From Aquimarina sp. MMG016 (lineage in GTDB: Bacteria > Bacteroidota > Bacteroidia > Flavobacteriales > Flavobacteriaceae): a stretch of DNA of 64,000 nucleotides. Position 1 is the first letter of the stretch. Every line of letters begins with the position of its first letter. Shown in pieces: positions 10,235-20,543 of the stretch. The notes beneath the pieces are model-generated. The model did not search any database. It had not been told where the DNA came from and saw only the letters and a list, made by a program, of their open reading frames with translations. Location: positions 496,001 through 560,000 of the forward strand of contig NZ_JAGJEA010000001.1 in assembly GCF_018100805.1 (NCBI RefSeq), read 5' to 3'. The translations under genes were made by a program, and so were the position numbers.

Positions 10235-12004
10235 ATGGCTACATCGCTACTTTCTCAAATAAAATACCCTTCGGATCTTCGAAAACTCTCTAAGCCCGAA
10301 TTATTACAACTTGCTAATGAGCTACGCGATTTTGTTATCAATATTGTTGCGACAAAAGAAGGGCATCTAGGAGCAAGTTTAGGTGTTATCGAGCTTACTA
10401 TTGCTTTACATTATATATTTGACACGCCAAATGACCTATTAGTTTGGGATGTGGGACACCAGGCATATCCACATAAAATCCTAACCGGAAGGAAAGATAT
10501 ATTTCATACCAATCGACAATTAAATGGTATTAGCGGATTTCCAAAACGTAGTGAAAGTGAATATGACACTTTTGGTGTAGGACATTCCTCAACTTCTATT
10601 TCAGCAGCGTTAGGAATGGCAATTGCTTCTAAACTCAAAGGAGAACTAGGAAAACAACATATCGCTGTGATCGGAGATGCTTCTATTGCCAGCGGGATGG
10701 CTTTTGAAGGGCTAAATCACGCCGGAGTTACTGATGCAAATATGTTAATTATCCTAAATGACAATTCAATAGGAATCGATCCTAGTGTTGGTGCATTAAA
10801 AGAATATCTTACTAAAGCTAAAGTAGGTTTTAAACCTAAAACCGACAATATAATTGAAGCTTTGAATTTTGATTATTTCGGACCTATTGACGGCCATGAT
10901 TTACCTAATTTACTCAAAACATTTGAGCAACTAAAATCTAAATCCGGTCCCAAACTTTTACATATCATAACTACCAAAGGTAAAGGCTTAAAACAAGCTG
11001 AAGAAAATCAGGTAAAATATCACGCCCCCGGAAAATTTGATGCTACTACCGGTGATTTGATCTCAAAAGATAGTACTTCATTACCACCTAAATTCCAAGA
11101 TGTATTTGGCCATACAATTTTAGAACTTGCGAGGATAAATAAAAAAATTGTTGGTATTACCCCAGCTATGCCAACTGGTAGTTCTCTGAAATATATGATG
11201 GAAGAAATGCCAGATCGAGCCTTTGACGTAGGTATTGCAGAACAACACGCTGTTACATTGGCTGCAGGCATGGCGACACAGGGATTGATTCCTTTTTGCA
11301 CAATTTATTCTACTTTTTTACAGCGAGCATATGACCAACTTATTCATGATGTGGCTTTACAAAATCTTCCGGTTATATTTTGCATAGACCGTGCCGGATT
11401 AGTTGGTGCAGATGGAGCAACACATCATGGCATTTTTGATATTGCATATTTGAATTGTATTCCGAATATGATCGTTGCTGCACCGGCTAATGAAATTGAA
11501 TTACGCAACTTACTACACACAGCTTCTTTAGGACTAAAACAACCTATTGCAATCAGATATCCACGAGGGCGAGGTCATATTAAAGATTGGCAAAAACCAT
11601 TTCAGAAAATTGAAGTAGGTAAAGGGACTATCTTAAAAAAAGGATCTGATATAGCAATCATCTCTACAGGAAGCATTGGCTATAATGCAACTAAGGCCTT
11701 AGAAACCCTTAAAGAAAATATAAGTCATTATCACTTTGGTTTTATCAAACCTCTGGACTCTACTTTATTGAAACAAATTCTACAAGATCATAAAACTATT
11801 ATTACGATCGAGGATGGAGTTATTAAAGGTGGTTTTGGGTTTTCGATACTAGAATTTGCAAACCAACATAATTTCTGCAATAAAATTATCAATCTAGGGG
11901 TTCCTGATGAGTTTATTCATCAAGGAACTGTAGAGCAATTACATGATATTTGTGGAATCTCTTCATCAAAGATCAAAGAAACAATTCTGAGCCTCCTACA
12001 TTAG
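10235..12004 (+). CDS. dxs: 1-deoxy-D-xylulose-5-phosphate synthase
   Basis: This 589-residue thiamine-diphosphate enzyme joins pyruvate and glyceraldehyde-3-phosphate in the first step of the non-mevalonate isoprenoid pathway. The thiamine-diphosphate/Mg motif starts at residue 147 (GDASIASGMAFEGLN...NDN). The catalytic glutamate sits in GIAEQHAVTLAAGMA, and the C-terminal transketolase domain is complete. It is slightly shorter than the E. coli enzyme (620), as usual for flavobacterial forms. The GDG of the usual motif reads GDA here. Confidence 0.95.
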   Translation: MATSLLSQIKYPSDLRKLSKPELLQLANELRDFVINIVATKEGHLGASLGVIELTIALHYIFDTPNDLLVWDVGHQAYPHKILTGRKDIFHTNRQLNGISGFPKRSESEYDTFGVGHSSTSISAALGMAIASKLKGELGKQHIAVIGDASIASGMAFEGLNHAGVTDANMLIILNDNSIGIDPSVGALKEYLTKAKVGFKPKTDNIIEALNFDYFGPIDGHDLPNLLKTFEQLKSKSGPKLLHIITTKGKGLKQAEENQVKYHAPGKFDATTGDLISKDSTSLPPKFQDVFGHTILELARINKKIVGITPAMPTGSSLKYMMEEMPDRAFDVGIAEQHAVTLAAGMATQGLIPFCTIYSTFLQRAYDQLIHDVALQNLPVIFCIDRAGLVGADGATHHGIFDIAYLNCIPNMIVAAPANEIELRNLLHTASLGLKQPIAIRYPRGRGHIKDWQKPFQKIEVGKGTILKKGSDIAIISTGSIGYNATKALETLKENISHYHFGFIKPLDSTLLKQILQDHKTIITIEDGVIKGGFGFSILEFANQHNFCNKIINLGVPDEFIHQGTVEQLHDICGISSSKIKETILSLLH

Positions 12005-12165
12005 TTTTTTAAATATATAAGCTCTATCAAATTTTAGTTTAGAAATTCATAATACATTTTTAGAAACTCAAAGCCTATTTTGAGAAAATATTTAGCTTAC
12101 TAATCATACTTATTTATCAATTTTGTCACATCAAAAAATGATTCAGTATTATATAAAAACAACAA

Positions 12166-12645
12166 ATGAAAAAATTTGATTTACTACTAATTTTAATGTG
12201 TATTTTCACATTCTCATTTATTTCCTGTGGAGAAGATGATGACCAAATAGAACCTCCTGTAATTGAAACGGAATTAGAAATTACAGAAGCTAATCTAATT
12301 GGATCATGGAAACTAACTTCTGAAACAGAAAACGGAGTTGCACTAGTACTAGATGCATGCGAAGTACAATACACCATAAACTTATTTGTAAATGAACAAG
12401 GAGAAAACCGTGCAACTTTTATAGAGGATATATCAAATGGAAGTGATTGTGAACTATCAACTAGCAACGAATATGTTTGGTCTCTATCCTCTGGCAATAT
12501 CCTGAATACAGAACTTGTCGATGGTGGTTTTGATCAAGATTCAGAAAAGATAATTGAATTAACTACAACCACACTTAAATTCGAATATAAAGAAGTAGAA
12601 GATGGTGAAGAGTTTGTTTATATAGAAACTTATACTAAGAAATAA
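12166..12645 (+). CDS. Lipocalin-like lipoprotein
   Basis: This 159-residue protein has a lipoprotein signal with a lipobox-like end FSFISC (lipidated Cys21), followed by an acidic linker. The stretch LIGSWKLTSETENG is the opening of the small lipocalin-like beta-barrel family frequent in flavobacteria. It is expected to sit in the outer membrane facing the periplasm or surface. The ligand is unknown. A terminator follows. Confidence 0.8.
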   Translation: MKKFDLLLILMCIFTFSFISCGEDDDQIEPPVIETELEITEANLIGSWKLTSETENGVALVLDACEVQYTINLFVNEQGENRATFIEDISNGSDCELSTSNEYVWSLSSGNILNTELVDGGFDQDSEKIIELTTTTLKFEYKEVEDGEEFVYIETYTKK

Positions 12646-12666
12646 AATAACGTCGACATTCTACTT

Positions 12667-12700
12667 AACCTGTCAAAAAAACTTTTTAGACAGGTTTTTT
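12667..12700 (+). terminator. Terminator of the lipocalin-like gene
   Basis: An 8-bp perfect stem AACCTGTC / GACAGGTT, extended by an A/T inner stem, is followed by six T. Confidence 0.88.
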
Positions 12701-12772
12701 CTTATCAAAGACTTTGTAATTATTCTAAAACGGAAAAAATCACCCAGCATTAAAAAGGAAACAGTACAAATC

Positions 12773-12808
12773 AAAAAAAGCTGAATAACAATATTATCAT
12801 TCAGCTTT
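12773..12808 (-). terminator. Terminator of the M36 peptidase gene
   Basis: Read on the minus strand, a 10-bp perfect stem AAAGCTGAAT / ATTCAGCTTT is followed by a run of T. It lies about 30 bases after the stop of the peptidase gene. Confidence 0.88.
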
Positions 12809-12836
12809 AATCATTAACGATATAGACGGATCAAAA

Positions 12837-15500
12837 CTAGTTTATCACCATTTTAGAGGTAGATATAGCTGATCCATCTTCTGACTCAATTCTAAGTAAA
12901 TAGATTCCCGGTCTAACATTAGTATCTACTCTATAAATGTTATCTATTTGGGCTTTATCTATAAAAATAATTCTTCCATTCATATCAAATATAGAGATGG
13001 TACTATTTCCAATACTTTGAGAAACTCTTATATTAAAACTACCAGTGGAAGGATTCGGCTCTATCTTAAAAATACCTTCATTAACATCATCCACTCCTAG
13101 CGTCGAACAATCTAACTCAGCAACAGGAGGTAAATCAAAAGCTTCTGTTTGATCGGTCCTTAATAATGTATCTCCTTGAGTTGCACTCCAACCTAGTCCT
13201 CGTCTTGCAAAAACCCCCCATATCAAACAAGCATTAGCACCACCATTAGCAGCTTCATCAGCGGCCAAAATAGCATCACGCCCATCTATAAATCCAGGGC
13301 TACAAGGTTGCAATTTCAAACCATCAATAACTAATTGCATTGCTTTATTGTTTCCTCCAGTTCCATTATAAAGATCAGGATCGAATCCTTCTTGTTCTAT
13401 CAAAGCCCAAGTTAAATCCCATAACATAGATGCCCAAACTGAACCCACTCCATGTGGAGCAGAAAAATTAACTTCATCGTTAGTCATATCATAGGTAACC
13501 GGATTGACATTTATATTTGTACTGTACGGAAAAGGCCTTATTCCTACTCCCGTTACTGGTTGTCCTATAGCAAACGTACCAATACCTCTAGAATCTGCGC
13601 CTGTATCACCAGCTTCAATTGTCATCATCAGAGCAAACCAATCTGACCAGCCTTCTCCCATTTGCTCTGTTGTTTGCAAACAATTACCTTCTGCATCAAA
13701 ATCTACACAAGCTCTTAAACAACTTGAATTAACAGCTCCTCCAGTAAGGCGATTAGAAATCCCGTGTCCATATTCATGAATAATAATTCCATTATCAAAA
13801 GAACCATCCGTTGCCAGTATATTCAATCCCGCATCTGATAATGTAACATTGACTGTGTTACCAGTCATCTGATTGATAATAGCTTCTCCATCACTCATAC
13901 CTATCATAACCGCAGGTATAGTAATTGCTCCATTATCTCCACCCATAGCAATTGGATCTGTAGCCGCATTATTAACAACTAACACCGCAATAGCTCCAGC
14001 TTCTTGACACCTGAAAACCTTATCATCAAAATTGCACTCCCCTCTTCTTACCACAGCTATATTTCCATTAATAGCAGCTCCATTTATTAAAGAGCTACAA
14101 GCATCACTCAAGTTTGGAGTTGCATTATCATCAATTGCCAAAACCAAATTTGCAGTGATTCCCGCTGGAAACTCTGGCGCATCTACATGTCCAGGATCAA
14201 AACTATTATCTACAATACTATAAGATCCTGCAGCAGCAGTATTATTAACCACAAACACCTGTGTATTAGGATCAGATTGTGGATTCCACAAAAACATCTG
14301 CATTCTCGGGTTAGAACCATCTGGTGGTGTTCCAAAATTAGCATTATTAAAACTAGAGCCATCTATAGCATCTGCACGGACTTCATCACCCCCTGATCCA
14401 CCATTTCCATAGTTATTAAATTGAAAATTTCCAGAAGCTTCATCAAATCCGTATTGATACCAAACATCATGAACCACATTGTTCACATAAAACAAATTAG
14501 TAATTGAAGCATTTTCGTGATTAGCAACCACTCCATTCGGATCATATGGAAAATCAAATTGAAGACTAGCACCGCCATCAGCTTGACGTCCAGTTCCATT
14601 GTTTCCATTAAAATCCTCATATACGATTACATTATTACCCGTAGTAGTTGTAAAATCTGCACCAGTAACTCCGTTTGTATCATGCCATCCAAATGGCGAA
14701 GCAGTAGCATCTTCTTGCCCTGAAATTAATTGCCTACCACCATGATTAGGGCTTTCTATAGAAGGAATCTGAAATACATTATATACAGGATCCATTATAA
14801 AACTAGAAGCTTCTGATGTTGACTTCAATAATATAGAAGGTTTTTTAATCTCTGTTTGGTTATGAATATGACTATCAAAAGTACACTCCACAATCCAATC
14901 ATTCATACTATGCAGTTTACCATTATTAGCATCAATTCTAATATTAAACCAGTTCTTACCGTCTAATGTGTGAATACTTAGCTCCCAACATAATACAAGT
15001 TTATCATCCTTAAGCTCATAAATCAATTCTACTGGAATATCATCAATAGAAATATTTCCTTTAGACATTAAAACAGCATTATTACTTCCAGATTTTTTAT
15101 TAAGAGTTTTAATGCCTTTAGCCACACCCAGACCAAGAGATAATGAAGCGTTATTAACAGCACTCTTAGGAGATATGGTAGATGTTATGGTGTTTATTTT
15201 AGAAAAAATATCATTAATATATGTACCTGCAAAAGAAATAACCTTTCCATTTTTAATTGCAAAACTCCCGACAGCATTTTTTATAGGAATACCCTTATAT
15301 TGTTGTACTACATAAACATTATTAGCTTTCAGGCTTTTAGAAAAAGATTCGGATTGAATTTTAAGTTCAGAAATATCTTTAGAAGACATTCCTTGTTCCT
15401 GTAAATAGTTTTTAATCAATTGAAGGCTAGTAGAAGATTGAGCATGAACAAAATTCAAACCCAAAAAAACCACAATAAACAAAGTGTAAAATCGTCTCAT
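12837..15500 (-). CDS. Secreted M36 (fungalysin) metallopeptidase with PA insert and T9SS domain
   Basis: This 887-residue preproenzyme starts with a signal peptide (1-20) and a fungalysin/thermolysin-type propeptide (FTP, about 30-210). The catalytic domain holds the zinc motif HEYGHGISNRLTGG (His575, Glu576, His579) and the downstream zinc glutamate in GEGWSD. A protease-associated domain (about 430-540) is inserted before the zinc motif. The C-terminal about 75 residues (IEPNPSTGSFNIRVSQS to the end) are a type A sorting domain for type IX secretion. The enzyme is expected to be exported and to degrade extracellular protein after removal of the propeptide. Fungalysins usually read HEYTH where this has HEYGH. 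Confidence 0.93.
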   Translation of the reverse strand: MRRFYTLFIVVFLGLNFVHAQSSTSLQLIKNYLQEQGMSSKDISELKIQSESFSKSLKANNVYVVQQYKGIPIKNAVGSFAIKNGKVISFAGTYINDIFSKINTITSTISPKSAVNNASLSLGLGVAKGIKTLNKKSGSNNAVLMSKGNISIDDIPVELIYELKDDKLVLCWELSIHTLDGKNWFNIRIDANNGKLHSMNDWIVECTFDSHIHNQTEIKKPSILLKSTSEASSFIMDPVYNVFQIPSIESPNHGGRQLISGQEDATASPFGWHDTNGVTGADFTTTTGNNVIVYEDFNGNNGTGRQADGGASLQFDFPYDPNGVVANHENASITNLFYVNNVVHDVWYQYGFDEASGNFQFNNYGNGGSGGDEVRADAIDGSSFNNANFGTPPDGSNPRMQMFLWNPQSDPNTQVFVVNNTAAAGSYSIVDNSFDPGHVDAPEFPAGITANLVLAIDDNATPNLSDACSSLINGAAINGNIAVVRRGECNFDDKVFRCQEAGAIAVLVVNNAATDPIAMGGDNGAITIPAVMIGMSDGEAIINQMTGNTVNVTLSDAGLNILATDGSFDNGIIIHEYGHGISNRLTGGAVNSSCLRACVDFDAEGNCLQTTEQMGEGWSDWFALMMTIEAGDTGADSRGIGTFAIGQPVTGVGIRPFPYSTNINVNPVTYDMTNDEVNFSAPHGVGSVWASMLWDLTWALIEQEGFDPDLYNGTGGNNKAMQLVIDGLKLQPCSPGFIDGRDAILAADEAANGGANACLIWGVFARRGLGWSATQGDTLLRTDQTEAFDLPPVAELDCSTLGVDDVNEGIFKIEPNPSTGSFNIRVSQSIGNSTISIFDMNGRIIFIDKAQIDNIYRVDTNVRPGIYLLRIESEDGSAISTSKMVIN

Positions 15501-15585
15501 GTATTATAAATTTTATAAAATAAGCCTTATACCTTACATGTAATATTTTCCCAAAACTTATGTGAAGATGTGATAAATATACATA

Positions 15586-16929
15586 TTATATCTGTAACCC
15601 TTTAATTTTCTGAAACTTCAATAAAGCATTACCATCCGTTAGACTTGCAACATAATTGCTGATACTTATCAATCTATCATACAAATTATCATTCTTATAA
15701 TCGAAGTTTTTTCCTTCAGCTTTCAGAATTAACTTGTCATAGTTTGAACTTTCTGATCGGTTATGATTCTCTGTAGCTTCACAATAGCGACCTAACAACG
15801 TCGCCAGAATCTCATATCCTGCAATTTCTTTTTCGACAACTTCAGAACTTTGATAAATTTTAGAGATACAAATATTGATAATATCATCAATTTGCGCTTG
15901 GTATTTACTTCTATCGATCAATGCATTATCAAAACTACCTGATAATATCTGTTCTTCATTTTCGATAAAAATATTTGCCGCTTCTTGTATCAATGTATTA
16001 ATTGCTAATGACCTCAAGTAACTGAGGCGATCTGCTGTGGTTACCAGATTATTATATTTAGACGTATTAATGCTATCCTTTACGAGCTTGATTAAATATT
16101 CAAGCGCATATTCTTCCTGAATCAATCCTAAATTAATCCCATCTTCAAAATCTATGATGGTATAACAAATATCATCAGCAGCTTCTACCAAAAAAGTTAA
16201 AGGGTGACGACTATACGTAGTCTCTTCTCCTATTTTATGTTTTAGCAAACCTACTTCTTCGGCCACCTTATCAAAGAAAGGTTTCTCGTTCTGAAAATAT
16301 CCAAATTTCTTATGTGATATGTGTTTGGTTGGTTTTTTAGGAAGAGATTCCTTAGGGTATTTCATAAATGCTCCCAGCGTAGCATAAGAAAGTCTTAATC
16401 CGCCTTCGATTCCTTCTCGTGACTCAGTAAGAATTTTAAATCCATTAGCATTTCCTTCAAAATCAATTAGGTCTTGATATTGCTTTGGGGTTAATTGATT
16501 TTTATATCTTTTTCCATTTCCAGTTTTAAAGTATTCTCCAATCGCTTTTTCTCCGGAATGTCCAAATGGCGGATTTCCAATATCATGGGCTAAAGCGGCT
16601 GCCGCTACAATAGCTCCAAAATCATTAAATTGATATCCATGTATTGTAGACAAATGTGGATGCTTTTCTAGAATCTTTTTCCCCACAACTCTACCCAAGG
16701 ACCGACCTACTACTGAGACTTCAAGGCTATGAGTTAAACGTGTATGTACAAAACTAGTTTTAGATAATGGTATTACTTGTGTTTTATCTTGTAAGCTTCT
16801 AAAGGCTGAAGAGAAGATAATACGATCATAATCCACTTCAAAACCTAATCGCGTTTCATCCTGTTCCTTACGTAATCTTTTATTCTTATCTCCTTGTCTT
16901 TTTAAGGACAGGAGCTGTTCCCAATTCAT
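15586..16929 (-). CDS. dgt: Deoxyguanosinetriphosphate triphosphohydrolase (dGTPase)
   Basis: This 447-residue HD-superfamily enzyme splits dNTPs, typically dGTP, into nucleoside and tripolyphosphate. The metal site is visible as HSLEV, HDIGNPPFGHSGE (His115-Asp116) and the family motif NANGFKI. The frame extends upstream to 17013, but the start MNWEQLL at 16929 matches the family start; an adjacent ATG at 16932 is equally possible. The upstream gene ends 87 bases before this start, so the two are probably co-transcribed. Besides nucleotide-pool control, some dGTPases act in phage defence by depleting dNTPs; nothing here decides between these roles. Confidence 0.9.
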   Translation of the reverse strand: MNWEQLLSLKRQGDKNKRLRKEQDETRLGFEVDYDRIIFSSAFRSLQDKTQVIPLSKTSFVHTRLTHSLEVSVVGRSLGRVVGKKILEKHPHLSTIHGYQFNDFGAIVAAAALAHDIGNPPFGHSGEKAIGEYFKTGNGKRYKNQLTPKQYQDLIDFEGNANGFKILTESREGIEGGLRLSYATLGAFMKYPKESLPKKPTKHISHKKFGYFQNEKPFFDKVAEEVGLLKHKIGEETTYSRHPLTFLVEAADDICYTIIDFEDGINLGLIQEEYALEYLIKLVKDSINTSKYNNLVTTADRLSYLRSLAINTLIQEAANIFIENEEQILSGSFDNALIDRSKYQAQIDDIINICISKIYQSSEVVEKEIAGYEILATLLGRYCEATENHNRSESSNYDKLILKAEGKNFDYKNDNLYDRLISISNYVASLTDGNALLKFQKIKGLQI

Positions 16930-17016
16930 CATATTTTTAAGAAAATCCGAATATACTAAAAAGGAAAGTAATCCTAAGAAAACTTCCCTTTTCATGTTTA
17001 CACAATTTATCATTTT

Positions 17017-17688
17017 CTAAGAGGCGGCATTCCAAATACTCTTAATCTCTTCACAAAGAACCTCTATTTCAGAAATACACTTTTCAAGATTATTTGGAAC
17101 GGATATGACCCTCTCCCCAAAAACATCTATAGAAAGACATAATTCAGGTAGAACCTCGCAATCTTCTTCAGCAACAACCTCTTTCAAATACTTGTAAATA
17201 GAACTGGACACATAACGAGATTGTTTATTATTAAAGATATTGTTCTTAGAAATATGAATTTTCACAGCTCCTAAATAGTATTTACCATCCAGTTTTATCT
17301 TAAAAATAACGTCTGGAGAAACTATTACTTCAACTCCATTTATAATAATAGACTTAGAATCAACCTTCTTTATAATTTCCGAAGGAACCTTTATCAAAGA
17401 GGGGAGTTTTAATACAATAAATCTTTGCATCGCTTCTAACGAAACTACTCTATCAGTTACCTGTCTTTGTTTCTGTGGGTTTCGAGCAATCAGTTCTTCA
17501 ATACCTTGAAAAATAGGTTCCAAATCACCATTCATTGCTATTGATTTCTTAAATCTAGCTCTCGCCAATTGATACCAAGCAACCTTAAAAGTGCTAGGCT
17601 TTTTTTGTTGTCTAATTATACTTCTTTTTTTTGCTTCCGAGGATTTTGAAAAATCCGCCATTTGATTTACAGAAATTTTATATTCCAT
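17017..17688 (-). CDS. Uncharacterised protein with degenerate nuclease-like motif, upstream of dgt
   Basis: I do not recognise this 223-residue protein as a named family. The N-terminal 60 residues are very basic and helical (SEAKKRSIIRQQKK, ARARFKKS). The middle reads SPDVIFKIKLDGKYYLGAVKIHIS, laid out like a PD-(D/E)XK nuclease core: Asp126, a beta-hairpin, then Ala141-Val142-Lys143 where an active enzyme would have Glu-x-Lys. If the reading is right, the acidic residue is lost or moved. It is directly upstream of dgt on the same strand, so a shared role in nucleotide or phage biology is possible but unproven. Confidence 0.65.
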   Translation of the reverse strand: MEYKISVNQMADFSKSSEAKKRSIIRQQKKPSTFKVAWYQLARARFKKSIAMNGDLEPIFQGIEELIARNPQKQRQVTDRVVSLEAMQRFIVLKLPSLIKVPSEIIKKVDSKSIIINGVEVIVSPDVIFKIKLDGKYYLGAVKIHISKNNIFNNKQSRYVSSSIYKYLKEVVAEEDCEVLPELCLSIDVFGERVISVPNNLEKCISEIEVLCEEIKSIWNAAS

Positions 17689-17793
17689 TTTTTAAATATC
17701 TTTTAATTTATTAAAAAAATAATTTCAGCTATCAGTAAAATCAATTAATCACAAAGAGTGTTAATGTTGATAACTTATTTGGAACATTTTGGC

Positions 17794-17824
17794 TTGTCTA
17801 GAAGAATCTAATATGCTACATTTG
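17794..17824 (+). promoter_or_regulatory. Bacteroidota-type promoter of a candidate small RNA
   Basis: TTG at 17794-17796 and TACATTTG at 17817-17824 match the -33 TTG and -7 TAnnTTTG boxes with a 20-base spacer. No protein gene follows on this strand before the terminator at 17916. Confidence 0.5.
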
Positions 17825-17829
17825 GAGTA

Positions 17830-17940
17830 ACAAAATAGGAGATGAGATAATCTCATTTCTTTTTCTTAATTAAATTTTAGGTGTGCAGCCGAATTTTAAT
17901 TTAAGAATATAAGCTAGGGATGTTCACGCGTCCCTTTTTT
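17830..17940 (+). ncRNA. Candidate small RNA of about 110 nt
   Basis: The segment follows a well-formed promoter and ends in a terminator, with no open reading frame of note. It contains a hairpin with stem ATGAGA / TCTCAT near 17843 and a GC-richer block GTGTGCAGCC near 17881 that stands out in the AT-rich surroundings. The transcript start is estimated a few bases after the -7 box. I could not match it to a known RNA family by eye. Confidence 0.45.
17916..17940 (+). terminator. Terminator of the candidate small RNA
   Basis: A 5-bp stem AGGGA / TCCCT with a 10-base loop is followed by a T run. Both flanking genes lie on the other strand, so it cannot serve them. Confidence 0.6.
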
Positions 17941-18023
17941 ATTTCCTAGTTTTACATCTCTTCATCAATCTTTTCTTTATTCTTATATAATCTATTTATC
18001 CGTTAATTAACTTACTTTCATTT

Positions 18024-18061
18024 AAAAAAGGGAGAGATCCTTGAAGGAAACTCCCCCTTTT
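18024..18061 (-). terminator. Terminator of nrdA
   Basis: Read on the minus strand, an 11-bp stem AAAAGGGGGAG / CTCTCCCTTTT (one G-T pair) with an inner TCCTT / AAGGA stem is followed by T residues, just after the nrdA stop. Confidence 0.85.
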
Positions 18062-18080
18062 GCCCTATATAAATCTAGGT

Positions 18081-20543
18081 CTATGACCCACACATTAAAC
18101 AATCGTCTCCTTCAGCTTCTTTAGATTGTGCAATAATTGCACGAAGTTCATCCGGAGATAGTGCTGTTCCTTCTGGAGAAACAGGCTCTGCTTTTGGTTC
18201 TGCCTTAGCCACTTGCGCCTCCATTACCTGTGCTGCAGCTACAGCTACTTTTTCAGGTTGTGGTGCTTCTTTCTTCTCGCTTTTTAGTGTAAACTTAATC
18301 GCATCTACAGCAGACTTTGTTCTCAGGTAATACATCCCTGTTTTTAATCCGCTCTTCCAAGCATAGAAATGCATTGATGTTAATTTTGCCATCGTAGCTC
18401 CTTCCATAAAAAGATTTAGAGACTGAGACTGATCGATAAAGTATCCTCTATGACGAGACATATCAATGATATCTTTCATACTCATTTCCCAAACAGTTCT
18501 ATACAGCTCTTTTAAATCCTGAGGAATGATATCAATATTCTGGATTGATCCATTAGCACGCATAATTGCATCCTTAAGATCATCTGTCCATAATCCTAAT
18601 TTTACTAAATCCTCTAACAAGTGCTTGTTTACTACAATAAACTCACCAGATAATACACGGCGTGTATAGATATTACTTGTATATGGTTCGAATGCCTCAT
18701 TATTTCCTAAGATCTGAGAAGTAGATGCTGTAGGCATTGGTGCTACTAGAAGTGAGTTGCGTACTCCATTCTTAAGCACTTGCTTACGCAATTTACCCCA
18801 ATCCCAACGACCACTCAATTCTTCATCTTTGATTCCCCATAAGTTGTATTGGAATTCTCCTTTAGAAATTGGAGATCCTTCATAACTTTGGTATGGACCA
18901 TCAGCCTTCGCTTCTTCCATAGAAGCAGTTACTGCTGCAAAATATAATGTTTCGAAAATCTCTTGGTTTAACTTCTTAGCTTCATCACTGGTAAATGGTA
19001 AACGTAACTGGATAAATGCATCTGCTAATCCCTGAACTCCCAGTCCGATAGGACGATGACGCATATTAGAGTTTTCAGCTTCCTTTACCGGATAATAATT
19101 ACGATCAATTACCTTGTTTAGGTTTTTAGTTACACGTTTTGTAATTCTGAACAATTCTTTATGATCAAACTCTCCGTTCTTTACAAACATGGGTAACGCT
19201 ATAGAAGCCAGGTTACAAACTGCCACCTCATCAGGACTAGTATACTCTAAGATCTCTGTACATAAGTTAGAAGAACGAATGGTACCTAGGTTCTGTTGAT
19301 TAGATTTACGGTTAGCAGCATCTTTATACAACATATATGGTGTACCTGTTTCTATCTGAGATTCTAAGATCTTTTCCCAAAGCTCTCTTGCCTTTATGGT
19401 TCTACGACCTTTCCCTTCTGCTTCGAAACGCAAATATGCTTCTTCAAACTCATCACTATGGATATCGAATAAACCAGGACATTCGTTTGGACACATTAGC
19501 GTCCATTCTGCATCATCCTGTACACGTTTCATAAATAGATCCGGGATCCACATCGCATAGAATAAATCACGAGCACGCATTTCTTCTTTACCATGGTTCT
19601 TTTTTAGATCCAGAAAATCAAAGATATCTGCATGCCAAGGCTCTACATATATTGCAAAAGATCCTTTACGTTTTCCTCCACCCTGATCTACATAACGAGC
19701 GGTATCATTATATACTCTAAGCATAGGAACAATACCATTAGATGTCCCATTAGTTCCAGCTATATAAGACCCAGTTGCACGAACGTTATGGATAGACAAT
19801 CCTATCCCTCCAGCAGATTGAGAAATTTTTGCAGTCTGTTTTAATGTGTCATATATTCCATCAATACTATCATCCTGCATGGTTAATAAGAAACAAGATG
19901 ACATTTGCGGTTTTGGTGTTCCAGAATTAAATAACGTAGGTGTAGCGTGTGTAAAGTATTTTTTAGACATTAACTCATAAGTCTCAATAGCAGCATCCAA
20001 ATCATTAAGATGGATTCCTATTGAAACTCTCATTAACATATGTTGAGGACGTTCTGCGATCTTACCATTGATTTTTAGCAAGTAAGAACGTTCTAATGTT
20101 TTAAAACCAAAATAATCATAACCAAAATCGCGATTGTAAATGATGGTAGAGTCTAGCTTTTCTTTATTTGCTATAATCACATCATATACTTCATCAGAAA
20201 TCAAAGGCGCTTTCTTTTCTGTTCTTGGATTTACATATTCATATAAATCAGTAACTACTTCAGAGAAAGTTTTCTTTGTGTTTTTATGTAAGTTAGAGAC
20301 AGAGATACGCGCTGCAAGTTTTGCATAATCAGGATGTGTTATAGTCATCGTAGCTGCAATTTCTGCGGCTAGATTATCCAATTCACTAGTGGTTACCCCA
20401 TCATACAATCCTTCTATCACTCTCATTGCCACCTTTACCGGATCAACCAACGGATTTAATCCATAGCATAATTTTCTTACCCTTGCGGTAATTTTGTCAA
20501 ACATAATCGGCTCTTTGCGCCCGTCTCTTTTTACTACATACAT
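18081..20543 (-). CDS. nrdA: Ribonucleoside-diphosphate reductase, class Ia alpha subunit
   Basis: This 820-residue catalytic subunit reduces ribonucleoside diphosphates to deoxy forms with the radical from NrdB. It opens with an ATP-cone allosteric domain ([25 protein letters not shown]). The barrel carries the active-site cysteines ([19 protein letters not shown]) and the finger-loop motif. The C-terminal tail ends in DDCLMCGS, whose CxxC pair hands over electrons from thioredoxin. The gene follows nrdB on the same strand after a 309-base gap rich in inverted repeats, and ends at a strong terminator. Confidence 0.96.
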   Translation of the reverse strand: MYVVKRDGRKEPIMFDKITARVRKLCYGLNPLVDPVKVAMRVIEGLYDGVTTSELDNLAAEIAATMTITHPDYAKLAARISVSNLHKNTKKTFSEVVTDLYEYVNPRTEKKAPLISDEVYDVIIANKEKLDSTIIYNRDFGYDYFGFKTLERSYLLKINGKIAERPQHMLMRVSIGIHLNDLDAAIETYELMSKKYFTHATPTLFNSGTPKPQMSSCFLLTMQDDSIDGIYDTLKQTAKISQSAGGIGLSIHNVRATGSYIAGTNGTSNGIVPMLRVYNDTARYVDQGGGKRKGSFAIYVEPWHADIFDFLDLKKNHGKEEMRARDLFYAMWIPDLFMKRVQDDAEWTLMCPNECPGLFDIHSDEFEEAYLRFEAEGKGRRTIKARELWEKILESQIETGTPYMLYKDAANRKSNQQNLGTIRSSNLCTEILEYTSPDEVAVCNLASIALPMFVKNGEFDHKELFRITKRVTKNLNKVIDRNYYPVKEAENSNMRHRPIGLGVQGLADAFIQLRLPFTSDEAKKLNQEIFETLYFAAVTASMEEAKADGPYQSYEGSPISKGEFQYNLWGIKDEELSGRWDWGKLRKQVLKNGVRNSLLVAPMPTASTSQILGNNEAFEPYTSNIYTRRVLSGEFIVVNKHLLEDLVKLGLWTDDLKDAIMRANGSIQNIDIIPQDLKELYRTVWEMSMKDIIDMSRHRGYFIDQSQSLNLFMEGATMAKLTSMHFYAWKSGLKTGMYYLRTKSAVDAIKFTLKSEKKEAPQPEKVAVAAAQVMEAQVAKAEPKAEPVSPEGTALSPDELRAIIAQSKEAEGDDCLMCGS

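Noticed and set aside
13452..14723. Several plus-strand frames opposite the M36 peptidase gene
   Set aside because: They are all antisense to a well-supported gene with complete motifs.
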